Of a DNA stretch of 64,000 nucleotides, positions 37,889-47,995 are shown in pieces; the stretch's first letter is position 1, and each line of letters opens with the position of its first letter. Below the pieces are notes generated by a model. It was not told the origin of the DNA and did not search any database. It saw nothing but the letters and a program-made list of their open reading frames with translations. The position numbers and the translations under genes were made by a program. Origin of the DNA: Betaproteobacteria bacterium HGW-Betaproteobacteria-4 (lineage in GTDB: Bacteria; Pseudomonadota; Gammaproteobacteria; Burkholderiales; Rhodocyclaceae); contig PHCH01000041.1 in the NCBI GenBank assembly GCA_002840785.1, forward strand, positions 22,353 through 86,352, given 5' to 3'.

Positions 37889-40066
37889 ATGAGCGAGGTT
37901 GCAAGCGGTTCTGTCGGTGTCGGCAATTCAGGTGTGCGGGAAGATCTTCTGCACCATGATCCTTTACTCGACTGCCTGGTCGAGTTGACCCGTATCCATG
38001 GGCGTCCGAGTACGCGCGCCGCACTGGTTGCGGGGCTGCCTCTGGAAAAGGGTTCGCTGACGCCCTCCTTGTTCGGACGTGCGGCCAGTCGGGCCGGATT
38101 GTCGGCCAAGGTGGTCAAGCGTTCGCTCGATCGGATAGATGATGTGCTGCTGCCGGCCGTTCTGCTGCTCAACGGTGATGAAGCCTGCGTTCTGCTCGGT
38201 TGGGATGAGTCCGGCCAGACTGCCCGTCTGCTGTTTCCGGATACGGGGCAGGGTTCCCACCAGATGGCGCGGGATGACCTGGCGCTGCGCTATACCGGCA
38301 TCGCCATTTTTGCCCGGCCGCATTTTCGCTTCGACAGTCGCACGCCGCAGGTCGGTGACGTCAAGCTGCGTCACTGGTTCTGGGGGGCATTGGCCGAGCA
38401 GATGCCGGTCTACCGCGATGTTCTCGGTGCGGCCCTGCTGATCAACGTGATGGCATTGGCCATGCCGTTGTTCACAATGAATGTCTATGATCGCGTCGTT
38501 CCCAACCGGGCGATGGAGACGCTGTGGGTTCTCGCCTTGGGCGTCGTGCTCATCATCGGTGTGGACATGGCGCTGCGCTCCCTGCGCGGCTATTTCATCG
38601 ATCTGGCCGGCGCTCGCATCGACATGAAATTGTCGGCCGCCATCATGGAGCGCGTGCTGGGGGTGCGTATGGAGGCACGGCCGGCTGCGGTTGGTGCGTT
38701 CGCCTCGAATCTGCGCTCTTTCGAGTCGGTTCGTGATTTCATCACATCGGCTTCCGTCACGGCTTTTATCGATCTGCCGTTTGCCCTGCTTTTTGTCCTG
38801 GTCATCGCGCTTATCGCCTGGCAACTGATCATCCCGGTCTTGCTGGCCATCGTGGCTGTGGTGATTTATGCCTACGTGCTGCAACACAAGATGCACGCTC
38901 TCTCGGAGTCGACCTATCGGGCCGGCGCGCTGCGCAACGCGACCCTGGTCGAAAGCCTGACAGCGCTGGAAACGATCAAGACGCAAGGGGCCGAAGGGCT
39001 GATGCAGGCCAAGTGGGAAAAGACGGTTTCCTTCGTCGCCGGAGTCAACAATCAGATGCGTTTTCTGTCTGCCGCGGCGACCAACGGGGCAATGGAAATC
39101 CAGCAGATCGTCAATATCGTGGTCGTGATTGGCGGGGTGTACCTGATCGCTGACGGACAGCTCAGCATGGGCGGTCTGATCGCCTGCACCATGCTGACCT
39201 CGCGCGCGGTCGCTCCGCTGGGGCAAATGGTTGGGTTGCTCATGCAGTATCACAATGCCAAGGTGGCGCTGACCTCGCTTGAGCAGATTATGCAGAATCC
39301 GGTTGAGCGGCCGGTCGATGCCAATTTTGTGCATCGCCCCGAACTCAAGGGCAATATCGAATTCCGCGATGTTCAGTTCAGTTATCCGAATTGTCAGGTT
39401 GCCGCACTGAAGGGGCTGAATTGTCGGATCAACGAAGGTGAAAAGGTCGTGGTGATCGGCCGCATCGGTTCGGGAAAGACGACCTTGCAGAAATTGCTGC
39501 TCGGCCTGTACCAGCCGACCGGCGGTGCGGTCAGCATCGATGGTGTCGACCTGCGCCAGCTCGACCCGGCCGACCTGCGGCGCAACATCGGCTATGTGGC
39601 GCAGGATGTCACCCTGTTCTACGGAACCCTGCGCGACAACATCGCGATCGGTGCCCCCTATGCCGACGACGCCACTATCGTGGCTGCCGCCGAGGCTGGT
39701 GGCCTGACCGAATTCGTCAATCGTCATCCCGATGGTTTCGACATGATGATCGGCGAGCGGGGAGATTCGCTGTCGGGCGGCCAACGACAGGGTGTGGCGA
39801 TCGCCCGGGCCTTCCTCATGGACCCGCCCATCCTGCTGCTCGACGAACCGACCAGCGCGATGGATTTTTCCTCCGAACAGCAGTTCAAGGAGCGTCTCCG
39901 GGTCATGGCGGCGCACAAGACGGTGCTCATCGTGACCCATCGCAACAGCTTGCTTGACCTCGCGACGCGGGTTTTGGTCGTTGATGATGGCCGTATCGTG
40001 GCCGACGGTCCGCGTGACCAGGTCATTCAGGCGTTGCAGAGCGGCCGGATCGGGAGGGCGTCATGA
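37889..40066 (+). CDS. lapB: Type I secretion ABC transporter/permease (LapB-like, degenerate C39 N-terminal domain)
   Basis: 'VVVIGRIGSGKTTLQKLLLGLYQPTGG', 'LSGGQRQGVAIARAFL', 'ILLLDEPTSAMD'; N-terminal C39-like region lacking catalytic Cys. Confidence 0.92.
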   Translation: MSEVASGSVGVGNSGVREDLLHHDPLLDCLVELTRIHGRPSTRAALVAGLPLEKGSLTPSLFGRAASRAGLSAKVVKRSLDRIDDVLLPAVLLLNGDEACVLLGWDESGQTARLLFPDTGQGSHQMARDDLALRYTGIAIFARPHFRFDSRTPQVGDVKLRHWFWGALAEQMPVYRDVLGAALLINVMALAMPLFTMNVYDRVVPNRAMETLWVLALGVVLIIGVDMALRSLRGYFIDLAGARIDMKLSAAIMERVLGVRMEARPAAVGAFASNLRSFESVRDFITSASVTAFIDLPFALLFVLVIALIAWQLIIPVLLAIVAVVIYAYVLQHKMHALSESTYRAGALRNATLVESLTALETIKTQGAEGLMQAKWEKTVSFVAGVNNQMRFLSAAATNGAMEIQQIVNIVVVIGGVYLIADGQLSMGGLIACTMLTSRAVAPLGQMVGLLMQYHNAKVALTSLEQIMQNPVERPVDANFVHRPELKGNIEFRDVQFSYPNCQVAALKGLNCRINEGEKVVVIGRIGSGKTTLQKLLLGLYQPTGGAVSIDGVDLRQLDPADLRRNIGYVAQDVTLFYGTLRDNIAIGAPYADDATIVAAAEAGGLTEFVNRHPDGFDMMIGERGDSLSGGQRQGVAIARAFLMDPPILLLDEPTSAMDFSSEQQFKERLRVMAAHKTVLIVTHRNSLLDLATRVLVVDDGRIVADGPRDQVIQALQSGRIGRAS

Positions 40067-41478
40067 AGCGCCTGAAAGCGATCTTTGAGGCGATGCATGC
40101 CTGGCTGGAGCGCGTCGCTCAGAAGGCGACGCCCTACGTCGAGCGCATCCTTGGCCGCCTGCCGAGCCGGGAGGAGGTCGAAGTCGTCGATTTCGCCACC
40201 GATGCTGATCTGGCCATGCTGCGTCAAGAGCCGCTGCGGGCTCGCGTGCTCTTGCGTTCGATCGGAATTGTTTTCGCCGTCTTTGTCGTGTGGGCCGCTG
40301 TCGCTCAACTCGATGAGGTGACGCGGGGCGAGGGCAAAGTCATTCCGTCCCGGCAGGTTCAGATTCTGCAAAGCATCGATGGCGGTCTGGTTTCCGAAAT
40401 CCTCGTGCGCGAAGGCGAGATCGTTCAACCCGAGCAGTTGCTGATCAAAATCGATGAAACCCGTTTTGTTTCTTCGGTGAAGGAAAACCAGGCCCAATAT
40501 CTCGGGTTGGTGGCCAGAGCGGCCCGCCTGCGCGCCATTTCGGAAGGCAAGCCATTCGTTCCGCCGCCTGAGGTCATGAAGGAGGATCCCTCCATCGTTG
40601 CGCAGGAACGCCAGTTTTACGAGGCGAGAAACGACGAGCTGACGGCGGCGGTTTCGATTGCCCGCCAGCAACTCAATCAGCGCCACCAGGAACTGAACGA
40701 GGCGCAGGCGAAACGGGCGCAGGCTTCACAGGGTTATGAACTGACTTCGAAAGAGCTTTCGGTGACGCGTCCCCTGATCAATTCGGGGGCCGTGTCCGAA
40801 GTTGAGTTGCTGCGTCTGGAGCGCGATGTTTCGCGTTATCGCGGCGAGCGCGACATGGCTTCGGCCCAGATCTCCCGGGTTCAGTCATCGATCAACGAGG
40901 CGCAACGCAAGATCGAGGAGGTCGAGCTGACCTTTCGCAACGAAGCCAGCAAAGAGCTTTCCGAAGTCATGTCCAAGCTCAACAGCCTGGCCGAGGGGAG
41001 TGTGGCGCTATCCGATCGCGTCAAGCAGTCGTCGATACGCTCGCCGGTCAAGGGCACGGTCAAGCGTCTGCTGGTCAATACCGTCGGCGGCGTCATCCAG
41101 CCGGGCAAGGACATGATCGAGATCGTTCCACTCGAAGATACCTTGTTGCTCGAAGCGCGCGTCTTGCCGCGGGACATTGCCTTCCTGCGGCCGGGGCAGC
41201 CGGTGATCGTCAAATTTACTGCCTATGATTTTTCAATCTACGGCGGTCTGGATGGCACGCTCGAACACATCGGCGCCGATACGGTCATGGATGAAAAGGG
41301 CAATGCCTTCTACACGGTACGGGTGCGCACCAGCAAGCCCGGTTTCGGCGATGCCAACCTGCCGATCATTCCCGGCATGATTGCCGAGGTCGATATTTTG
41401 ACGGGCAAGAAGAGCGTTCTCGCCTATCTGCTCAAGCCGGTCCTGCGGGCCAAGAGCGTGGCTTTGACGGAGCGTTGA
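40063..41478 (+). CDS. lapC: HlyD-family type I secretion membrane fusion protein
   Basis: 'RGEGKVIPSRQVQILQSIDGGLVSEILVREGEIV', 'IRSPVKGTVKRLLVNTVGGVIQPGKDMIEIVP'. Confidence 0.93.
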   Translation: MKRLKAIFEAMHAWLERVAQKATPYVERILGRLPSREEVEVVDFATDADLAMLRQEPLRARVLLRSIGIVFAVFVVWAAVAQLDEVTRGEGKVIPSRQVQILQSIDGGLVSEILVREGEIVQPEQLLIKIDETRFVSSVKENQAQYLGLVARAARLRAISEGKPFVPPPEVMKEDPSIVAQERQFYEARNDELTAAVSIARQQLNQRHQELNEAQAKRAQASQGYELTSKELSVTRPLINSGAVSEVELLRLERDVSRYRGERDMASAQISRVQSSINEAQRKIEEVELTFRNEASKELSEVMSKLNSLAEGSVALSDRVKQSSIRSPVKGTVKRLLVNTVGGVIQPGKDMIEIVPLEDTLLLEARVLPRDIAFLRPGQPVIVKFTAYDFSIYGGLDGTLEHIGADTVMDEKGNAFYTVRVRTSKPGFGDANLPIIPGMIAEVDILTGKKSVLAYLLKPVLRAKSVALTER

Positions 41479-42086
41479 TGGTTCATTGCTTTGTTGACCG
41501 TGATGCAACGGCCCTGCCATCGTGGCTGGAGGCCTTTCCTCAGGCGCGAGTGGCGCGCCGTGAGGCTGCGCAACTGCCCGCTGGCATGGGGGTCCTCTGG
41601 TGCCGTTGTCGACCGGAGGAAAATCTCGCGACGATCTTGGGCGCCTTGACGATTTCGCCGTCGCAGATCATCGTCATCCTGGCCGATGAGCCGGACGATG
41701 CGATCATCGCCGACGCCTTTGCCCTGGGCGCTTCCGGTTGCTGCAATACCTACGCGGCGCCCGAGGTGTTGCGGCAGGTAGCGCTGGTCGTTCAAAACGG
41801 CGGCCTGTGGATCGGTCAATCCCTGTTGCGACGACTGGTCGGCAGCACCTCCCGGGCAATCGAGGCGCGTGCCGAAGTCACGGCGGATACCTGGTCAGCC
41901 CTTCTCTCAGAGCGCGAGTCGCAAGTCGCGAAGCTCGTTGCCGGCGGCGCCAGCAACAAGGAAATCGCCGACCAGTTGGCGATCACCGAAAGAACGGTCA
42001 AGGCACATTTGTCGGCGATTTTCGAAAAACTTGGCGTGCGCGACCGTCTCCAGCTATCCCTGCGCATCAACGGCGTCAAGCTTTAG
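41475..42086 (+). CDS. LuxR-type HTH response-regulator-like protein
   Basis: C-terminal 'LSERESQVAKLVAGGASNKEIADQLAITERTVKAHLSAIFEKLGVRDRLQL'. Confidence 0.88.
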   Translation: MMVHCFVDRDATALPSWLEAFPQARVARREAAQLPAGMGVLWCRCRPEENLATILGALTISPSQIIVILADEPDDAIIADAFALGASGCCNTYAAPEVLRQVALVVQNGGLWIGQSLLRRLVGSTSRAIEARAEVTADTWSALLSERESQVAKLVAGGASNKEIADQLAITERTVKAHLSAIFEKLGVRDRLQLSLRINGVKL

Positions 42087-42140
42087 ACGGCTCCCCGCTT
42101 CAAGACGTCGGCGCTCTGTCCGGGGAGGCCGATGCTTGGA

Positions 42141-42181
42141 TTCCTACGGTCAACCCGAAATATTTGCCAAATTTGAAATTT
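42141..42181 (+). repeat. Dispersed motif (copy 10, between luxR-like gene and adhesin)
   Basis: ttcctacggtcaacccgaaatatttgccaaatttgaaatt. Confidence 0.88.
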
Positions 42182-42347
42182 CCGGAATGCAAGGATTTCC
42201 CGTTTCCGTCTCTGCGAAAGCCTTGTAAATGGCCGTCTGGCGTGAAATAACTCACGATTTGTGGCGATACTGTACTTTGGTTCAATAGCTAGCCGACGTT
42301 GATACTCTTACACTTTTGATATTGCTAATAGTGTCTGGAGTATTGCC

Positions 42348-45300
42348 ATGGCTCAAGCCCAAGTTGTCGCCCAAGTTTCCGTTCTCTCTGGTCAAGCATT
42401 TGCGCGCGACAGCGCAGGAAATACCCGCCGCCTGAAGCTCGGAGATTCGATCCGCGAAGGCGAGAGCGTGGTTGCCGGCGATGGCGCCAAGGTGGTCCTG
42501 ACGCTGGCCGACGGGCGAGAGCTTGATGTACGTCCGGGCGAAACGGCGAGAATCGACGCGGAAGTCGCGGCGTCAGTCAAGCCGGATGCTACCGATAGCG
42601 CCGTTGCCAATACTCCCGAAGGCTTCAAGAAGATCGCCTCGGCCATCCAGTCCGGTAGCGATCTCGACGCCCTGCTCGAAGAAGAAGCGCCGGCCGCAGG
42701 CCTGCCAGGTCAAGGCGGCAACGAAGGCCACACCTTTGTCGAATTCCTGCGGATCGTTGAAACCGTTGATCCGCTGGCCTATCAGTTTGGAACCGAGCGT
42801 GGTCGGCTGGTAGAAACTATTGAAGGAGCGCCGCTGATCGCCGGTGTCGAAGCTCCGCTCATCCCCACCGTCACCAGCGTCGACGACCCGCTCGATGCAG
42901 GCGTAAACAGCGTCACCGTCCCGGAAGGCAGCGACGCGGTGTTTACCGTTACCCTCTCCGGCGTCTCAAGCACGGCTACCAGCTACGACCTGGCCCTGGC
43001 CTCTGGTAGCGCTACGCTGGGCAACGACTTTACCAGTGCCTTGAGCTTCAGCGATGGTGTTACCTACAACAGCAGCACCGGCCAAATCACCGTGCCAGCT
43101 GGCGTCAGCAGCTTCACGATCAGTGTTCCGACTAGCGATGACAGCGTTCACGAAGCGTCGGAGAACTTCACCCTGACCGTCGGCGGTGTCGTGGGCACCG
43201 GAACCATCACCGACAACGACGACCGTCCGGTCTTCAACATGGGCGCCGACTTCATTGTTGACGAAGCCGCCGGCACCATCACCTTCACGGTCACCAAGAC
43301 GGGCGCCACCGACCTGGCTTCCAGCGTCGACTACGCCACCGTCGACGGCAGCGCTGTCGCCGGCTCCGACTACACCGCCACCAACGGCACCCTCAACTTT
43401 GCCGCCGGCGAAACCCAAAAGACCATCACCGTCGCCATCACCAACGACACCGTCTTCGAAGGCGCCCCCCGGCCAACGACGACCGTCCGACGCTCAACAT
43501 CGGCAGCGACATCCTCATCGACGAAGCCGCCGGCACCGTCACCTTCACGGTCACCAAAGTCGGTGCCACCGAACAAGCCGTCACCGTCGACTACGCCACC
43601 GCCAACGGCAGCGCCACCGCCGGCCTTGACTACACGGCACAAAACGGCAGCCTCAGCTTCGCCGCCGGCGAGACCCAAAAGACCATCACCATCGCCATCG
43701 CCAACGACAGCGAATACGAAATCGCCGAAGACTTCACCGTCTCGATCAGCAACCCGACGAACGCCGTGCTCGGCACCAGCAGCACCACCGGCACCATCGT
43801 CGATGACGGCCGTCTGCTCCCCCCCGGCACCCCGGCCGACGACGACCGTCCGGGCTTCTCGATCAACGACCTGCTCATCGACGAAGCCGCCGGCAGCGTC
43901 ACCTTCACCGTCACCCGCAGCGGCGACCTGACGCAAAGCGCCACGGTCGACTACGCCGGCCAAGCCAATACGGCGACCACCCCGGCCGACTACAGCGTCA
44001 CCCCGGGCACCCTCAACTTCGCCGCCGGCATCGCCAGCCAGACCATCACCGTCGCCATCACCAACGACAGCAGCTTCGAAGGCCCGGAAAGCTTCAACAT
44101 CAACCTCTCCAACCCGACCGGCGCCGTCATCGTTGACGGCCAGGGCGTCGGCACCATCGTCGACGACGGTCGCACCCTGCCGCCGGGCACCCCGGCCAAC
44201 GACGACCGTCCGGTCTTCAACATGGGCGCCGACTTCATTGTTGACGAAGCCGCCGGCACCATCACCTTCACCGTCACCAAGACGGGCGCCACCGACCTGG
44301 CGTCCAGCGTCGACTACGCCACCGTCGACGGCAGCGCTGTCGCTGGTTCGGACTACACCGCCACCAACGGCACCCTCAACTTTGCCGCCGGCGAAACCCA
44401 AAAGACCATCACCGTCGCCATCACCAACGACACCGTCTTCGAAGGCGCCCTCAACATCGATAGCCCGACGATCACCGAGGGCGGCTACGCCACTTTCACG
44501 GCGACCTTGAGCAACACCAGCACGACAGCCGTTACCTTCACGCCCAGCCTGACGGGTGGTACGGCAACGCTGGGCACCGATACCAGTGCAGCCAGCACGC
44601 TGCAGTACTACAACGGGACTGCCTGGGTATCGGCCAGCGGCGGGGTGAGCATCCCGGCTGGCAGCACCAGCGTGCAACTGCGCCTGCAGACGACGGATGA
44701 CAAGCTGGACGAGCCGGCCGAGAACTTCTCGCTGACCGCTACGGTGACCAGCGGCAATACGAGCAATGTCTCGGCAACCGGCCTGGCGACGATCAACGAC
44801 AACGATTCGGCACCGGTTGCCGTCGTCGATACGAACTCGATGCTGGAAGATGCCGGGACCGTGAATGGCAATGTGCTGCTCAACGATACGGACGCCGATG
44901 GCGATGCGCTGACCGTTACCCAGTTCGTATTCGAAGGCGTCACCGTGACGGCTGGCACGGCGCATACCGTTGCCGGCATTGGGGAATTGACCATCGACAG
45001 CAACGGTAGTTACAGCTTCACGCCTGCGACGCACTACAGTGGTGTGCCTTCCATCGTTTATACGATTACCGATGGTGCGAACACGGCCAGCGCTGCTCTC
45101 AACATCACGGTGACGGCGGTGAAGGATGCGCCGATCCTGATCGTCGATTCGAATACTGTAGTGGGCACCTCGACGGCACCGGTTACCTTGCCGACGGCGA
45201 CCGGGCTGACTCAGGGCTACTATAGCCAGTTGGCGCTCACTCCGGGCGATGCGGCCAATGTCCTGAATCTCGAGGCGGCCGTCGAAGGCAATGCAGCGAC

Positions 45301-47080
45301 CACCACCACGGTGGTGAGCAACGTCGGTGTGCCGGAATCGGCTTTCATTACCGGTGACGCCTATCGTTATACCGGCTTTGTCTTCCTCGAAGCAGGGCAT
45401 TCCTATGTCTGGTCGGGTTATCGCGACGACACCATGCAGATCAAGGTCGGCGGCACGACGGTATTCGCTACCGGCCACAACAACTGGGCAACTTACGAGA
45501 GCGATACGGTTACGCCACTGGTTTCCGGTTATTACTCGTTCGAGCTCAATGTGTTCGACGGTCACGGGATCGGCGAGCTGACAGCTGCCGTCTCCGTCGA
45601 TGGCGGTGATCCGCTGGCGCTCAATACCTCGAATTTCCTGCTGTATGCCGCGAGTACCGATGTGACTTCGGCGACGACGGTAGGCGATTTTGTGAGCAAT
45701 AACGACGGTGGCTACTACCCGGTAGGGGCTGGCGGTGGGGCCAATACCTGGATTTCCCTGGGCAGCGTCTCGGCCGCTTTGGCCGATAGCGATGGTTCCG
45801 AAGTCTTGACGATAGCGATCAGCGCGATCCCTGTCGGCGGGGTGCTGAGCGACGGAACCCACAGCTTTACCGCCACGGCTGGCGCGACCAGCGTCGATGT
45901 GACGGACTGGGATCTCAATGCGCTCCAGTTCAAGTCGGTCAGCGGTTACAGCGGCGTGGTGGATTTGACGGTAACGGCAACAGCCACCGAAATCAGCAAC
46001 GGTGCTTCGGCTTCTTCGACGGGGATCTTGTCGGTCCTGGTTGCCGATGCCGACGCGCCGACCCTGGTGACGCCGGATACCATGGTTGTCCTCAGCCAGC
46101 AGAATGCGACGGATGCCATTCGGCGGGTTGCCCTGCCGATTTCCGTCGGGCTGGTCGATAGCAGCGAAACGCTGACGCTGAAGGTGGCCGGTTTGCCGAC
46201 CGGGTCGGTGCTCAGTGATGGCGTCAACACCTTCACGGCGACCATGGCCGATAACGGGGTGGATGTCAGTGGCTGGAACCTGGCCAACCTGACCATCACG
46301 GTTGCCAGCAACTTTACTTCCACTGGAACGGCTATCACGGTGACCGCAACCTCGACCGTCTATGCCATGGTGGATGGCGTGTCGACAGCCATTGATGCCG
46401 CCTCGACGTCGCAGGACATCACCTTGATTTCCGACTACACGACGACGACGTTGAACGGAACCAACTCGGGTACCGGGTTGACCGGAACTTCTTCCGATAA
46501 CTACATCGACGGCGCGGGAGGGAACGATACGATCAGCGGTCTGGCCGGCAACGACATCTTGCTCGGTGGCAGTGGCAACGACACCCTTCTTGGCGGCGAC
46601 GGGACCGACCTGCTCAAGGGCGGGACGGGAACCGACAACCTGCAGGGCGGCGCCGGCAGCGACCGCCTGATCGGTGGCCAGGGCAACGATACGCTGAGCG
46701 GCAATGCCGGAACGGTGGATGCGGTAACCGATATCTTCCAGTGGGAATTGAACGACGGCGGTACGGTGTTCACGCCTGCAGCCGATGTGATCACTGACTT
46801 CGGTGGTGCGGCAGCCAGCGCAGGCGGCGATATTCTTGACCTGCGCGATCTGCTGGTCGGCGAATCGCACGCTGGCACCGATGCCGGCAACCTCGCCAAC
46901 TACCTGCATTTCAGTTTCAACAATGTGACCGGCGATACCACGGTGAGCGTGACGACCAGTGGTAGCGGCTCGGCCAACCAGACGATCACCTTGCAAGGGG
47001 TCGATCTGGTCGGCTCGAATACCAACGACGCGGCGGTCATCAGCGAACTGCTGAGGAACGGCAAGCTGATTACCGACTGA
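42348..47080 (+). CDS. LapA-like RTX adhesin (N-terminal retention module, Calx-beta repeats, cadherin-like and PA14-like regions, RTX repeats); frame broken near 43470
   Basis: '[55 protein letters not shown]'; repeated '[77 protein letters not shown]'; '[31 protein letters not shown]'. Two overlapping ORFs (42348..43931 and 43766..47080). Confidence 0.88.
43210..43470 (+). repeat. Near-identical ~260-bp Calx-beta repeat, copy 1
   Basis: Encodes [12 protein letters not shown]...TVFEGA, matched by 44196..44452. Confidence 0.9.
44196..44452 (+). repeat. Near-identical ~260-bp Calx-beta repeat, copy 2
   Basis: Nearly identical nucleotide sequence to 43210..43470. Confidence 0.9.
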
Positions 47081-47098
47081 TTCCGGTATTCATCCAGC

Positions 47099-47129
47099 AA
47101 AAAGGGGCGGAAATTTCCGCCCCTTTTTT
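47099..47129 (+). terminator. Intrinsic terminator after adhesin gene
   Basis: aaaaaggggcggaaatttccgccccttttttt-like hairpin. Confidence 0.85.
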
Positions 47130-47171
47130 AATCGGTACCCGGCAACGTGAATAGTGGAATGCCGGTTTCTT

Positions 47172-47213
47172 GTTTTGAATTTTGGCCGTTTTTTCCGGTT
47201 GACCGTAGCAATC
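47172..47213 (-). repeat. Dispersed motif (copy 11, intergenic)
   Basis: gattgctacggtcaaccggaaaaaacggccaaaattcaaaac. Confidence 0.92.
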
Positions 47214-47227
47214 AGCCGTAGGCGCTC

Positions 47228-47920
47228 TTACTCGTGCTGACGCAGCTTGGTGGCGTTCGGGATATGGATTTTCCGGCCTTCGACGACGATCAGGCCGAGT
47301 TCGGTCAGTTCGTGCAGGATGCGCGAGAAATGTTCCTGGGTCAGGTTGAGGCGGGAGGCGATGACGCCCTTGTTGGTCGGCAGGGTGATGGCCACGTTGA
47401 TGCCGTCGTGCTCGGCCTCGGGCAATTCGCGCAGGAGGTAGCCGATGATGCGTTGTTTGCCGGAGTGCAGCGAATACGACTCGACGTCGTTCATCAGTTG
47501 ATGCAGGCGCATGGCCATGCCGGCCAGCATCTTGCGGCAGAGGTTGTGGTCGCGCTGCAGTTCCTCGAAAACGGCGGCCTTCGAGATGTGCAACAGCAGG
47601 CAGTCGGTCAGGGCCTGGGCGAAGACGATGTAGGGCTTTTCCATGAACATGATGGCTTCACCGAAACTTTGCCCCTGGCTGATGATCTCGACGACCTTCT
47701 CGCTGCCTTGCGAGGAGGTGAAGGCGAGCTTGATCTGACCGTACACCAGCAGGTGAAAGCCGCCGCAGGGGTCGCCCTTGTGGAAGAGGATTTCGCCCTT
47801 GCTGGCGTGGATTTCGCGGGTGCCACGGGCAATGCGGCTGAGCTCTTCCGGTGCCAGTCCCTGAAATAGCGGAACGTGCGTCAGTAGGGCTTCGATGTTG
47901 ATTGGATGGCTTCCGTGCAT
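47228..47920 (-). CDS. Crp/Fnr-family regulator (Dnr-like candidate)
   Basis: cNMP-binding fold 'GEILFHKGDPCGGFHLLVYGQIKLAF'; C-terminal HTH 'TNKGVIASRLNLTQEHFSRILHEL'; adjoins nor genes. Confidence 0.85.
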   Translation of the reverse strand: MHGSHPINIEALLTHVPLFQGLAPEELSRIARGTREIHASKGEILFHKGDPCGGFHLLVYGQIKLAFTSSQGSEKVVEIISQGQSFGEAIMFMEKPYIVFAQALTDCLLLHISKAAVFEELQRDHNLCRKMLAGMAMRLHQLMNDVESYSLHSGKQRIIGYLLRELPEAEHDGINVAITLPTNKGVIASRLNLTQEHFSRILHELTELGLIVVEGRKIHIPNATKLRQHE

Positions 47921-47995
47921 GATCTTCGCAGCAATAACAATGGCCTCCGATCTTGGCATCCGACCGATGCCAAAGCAATACGACTTTATGACTAC

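Noticed and set aside
46440-46480. GGGTTGACCGGAAC in the adhesin as another motif copy
   Set aside because: Lacks the CTACGG extension and A/T tracts; fits the RTX-associated coding sequence ([11 protein letters not shown]).
43370-46996. 1208-aa minus-strand ORF
   Set aside because: Antisense to the adhesin gene; apparent repeats simply mirror the Calx-beta/RTX repeats.
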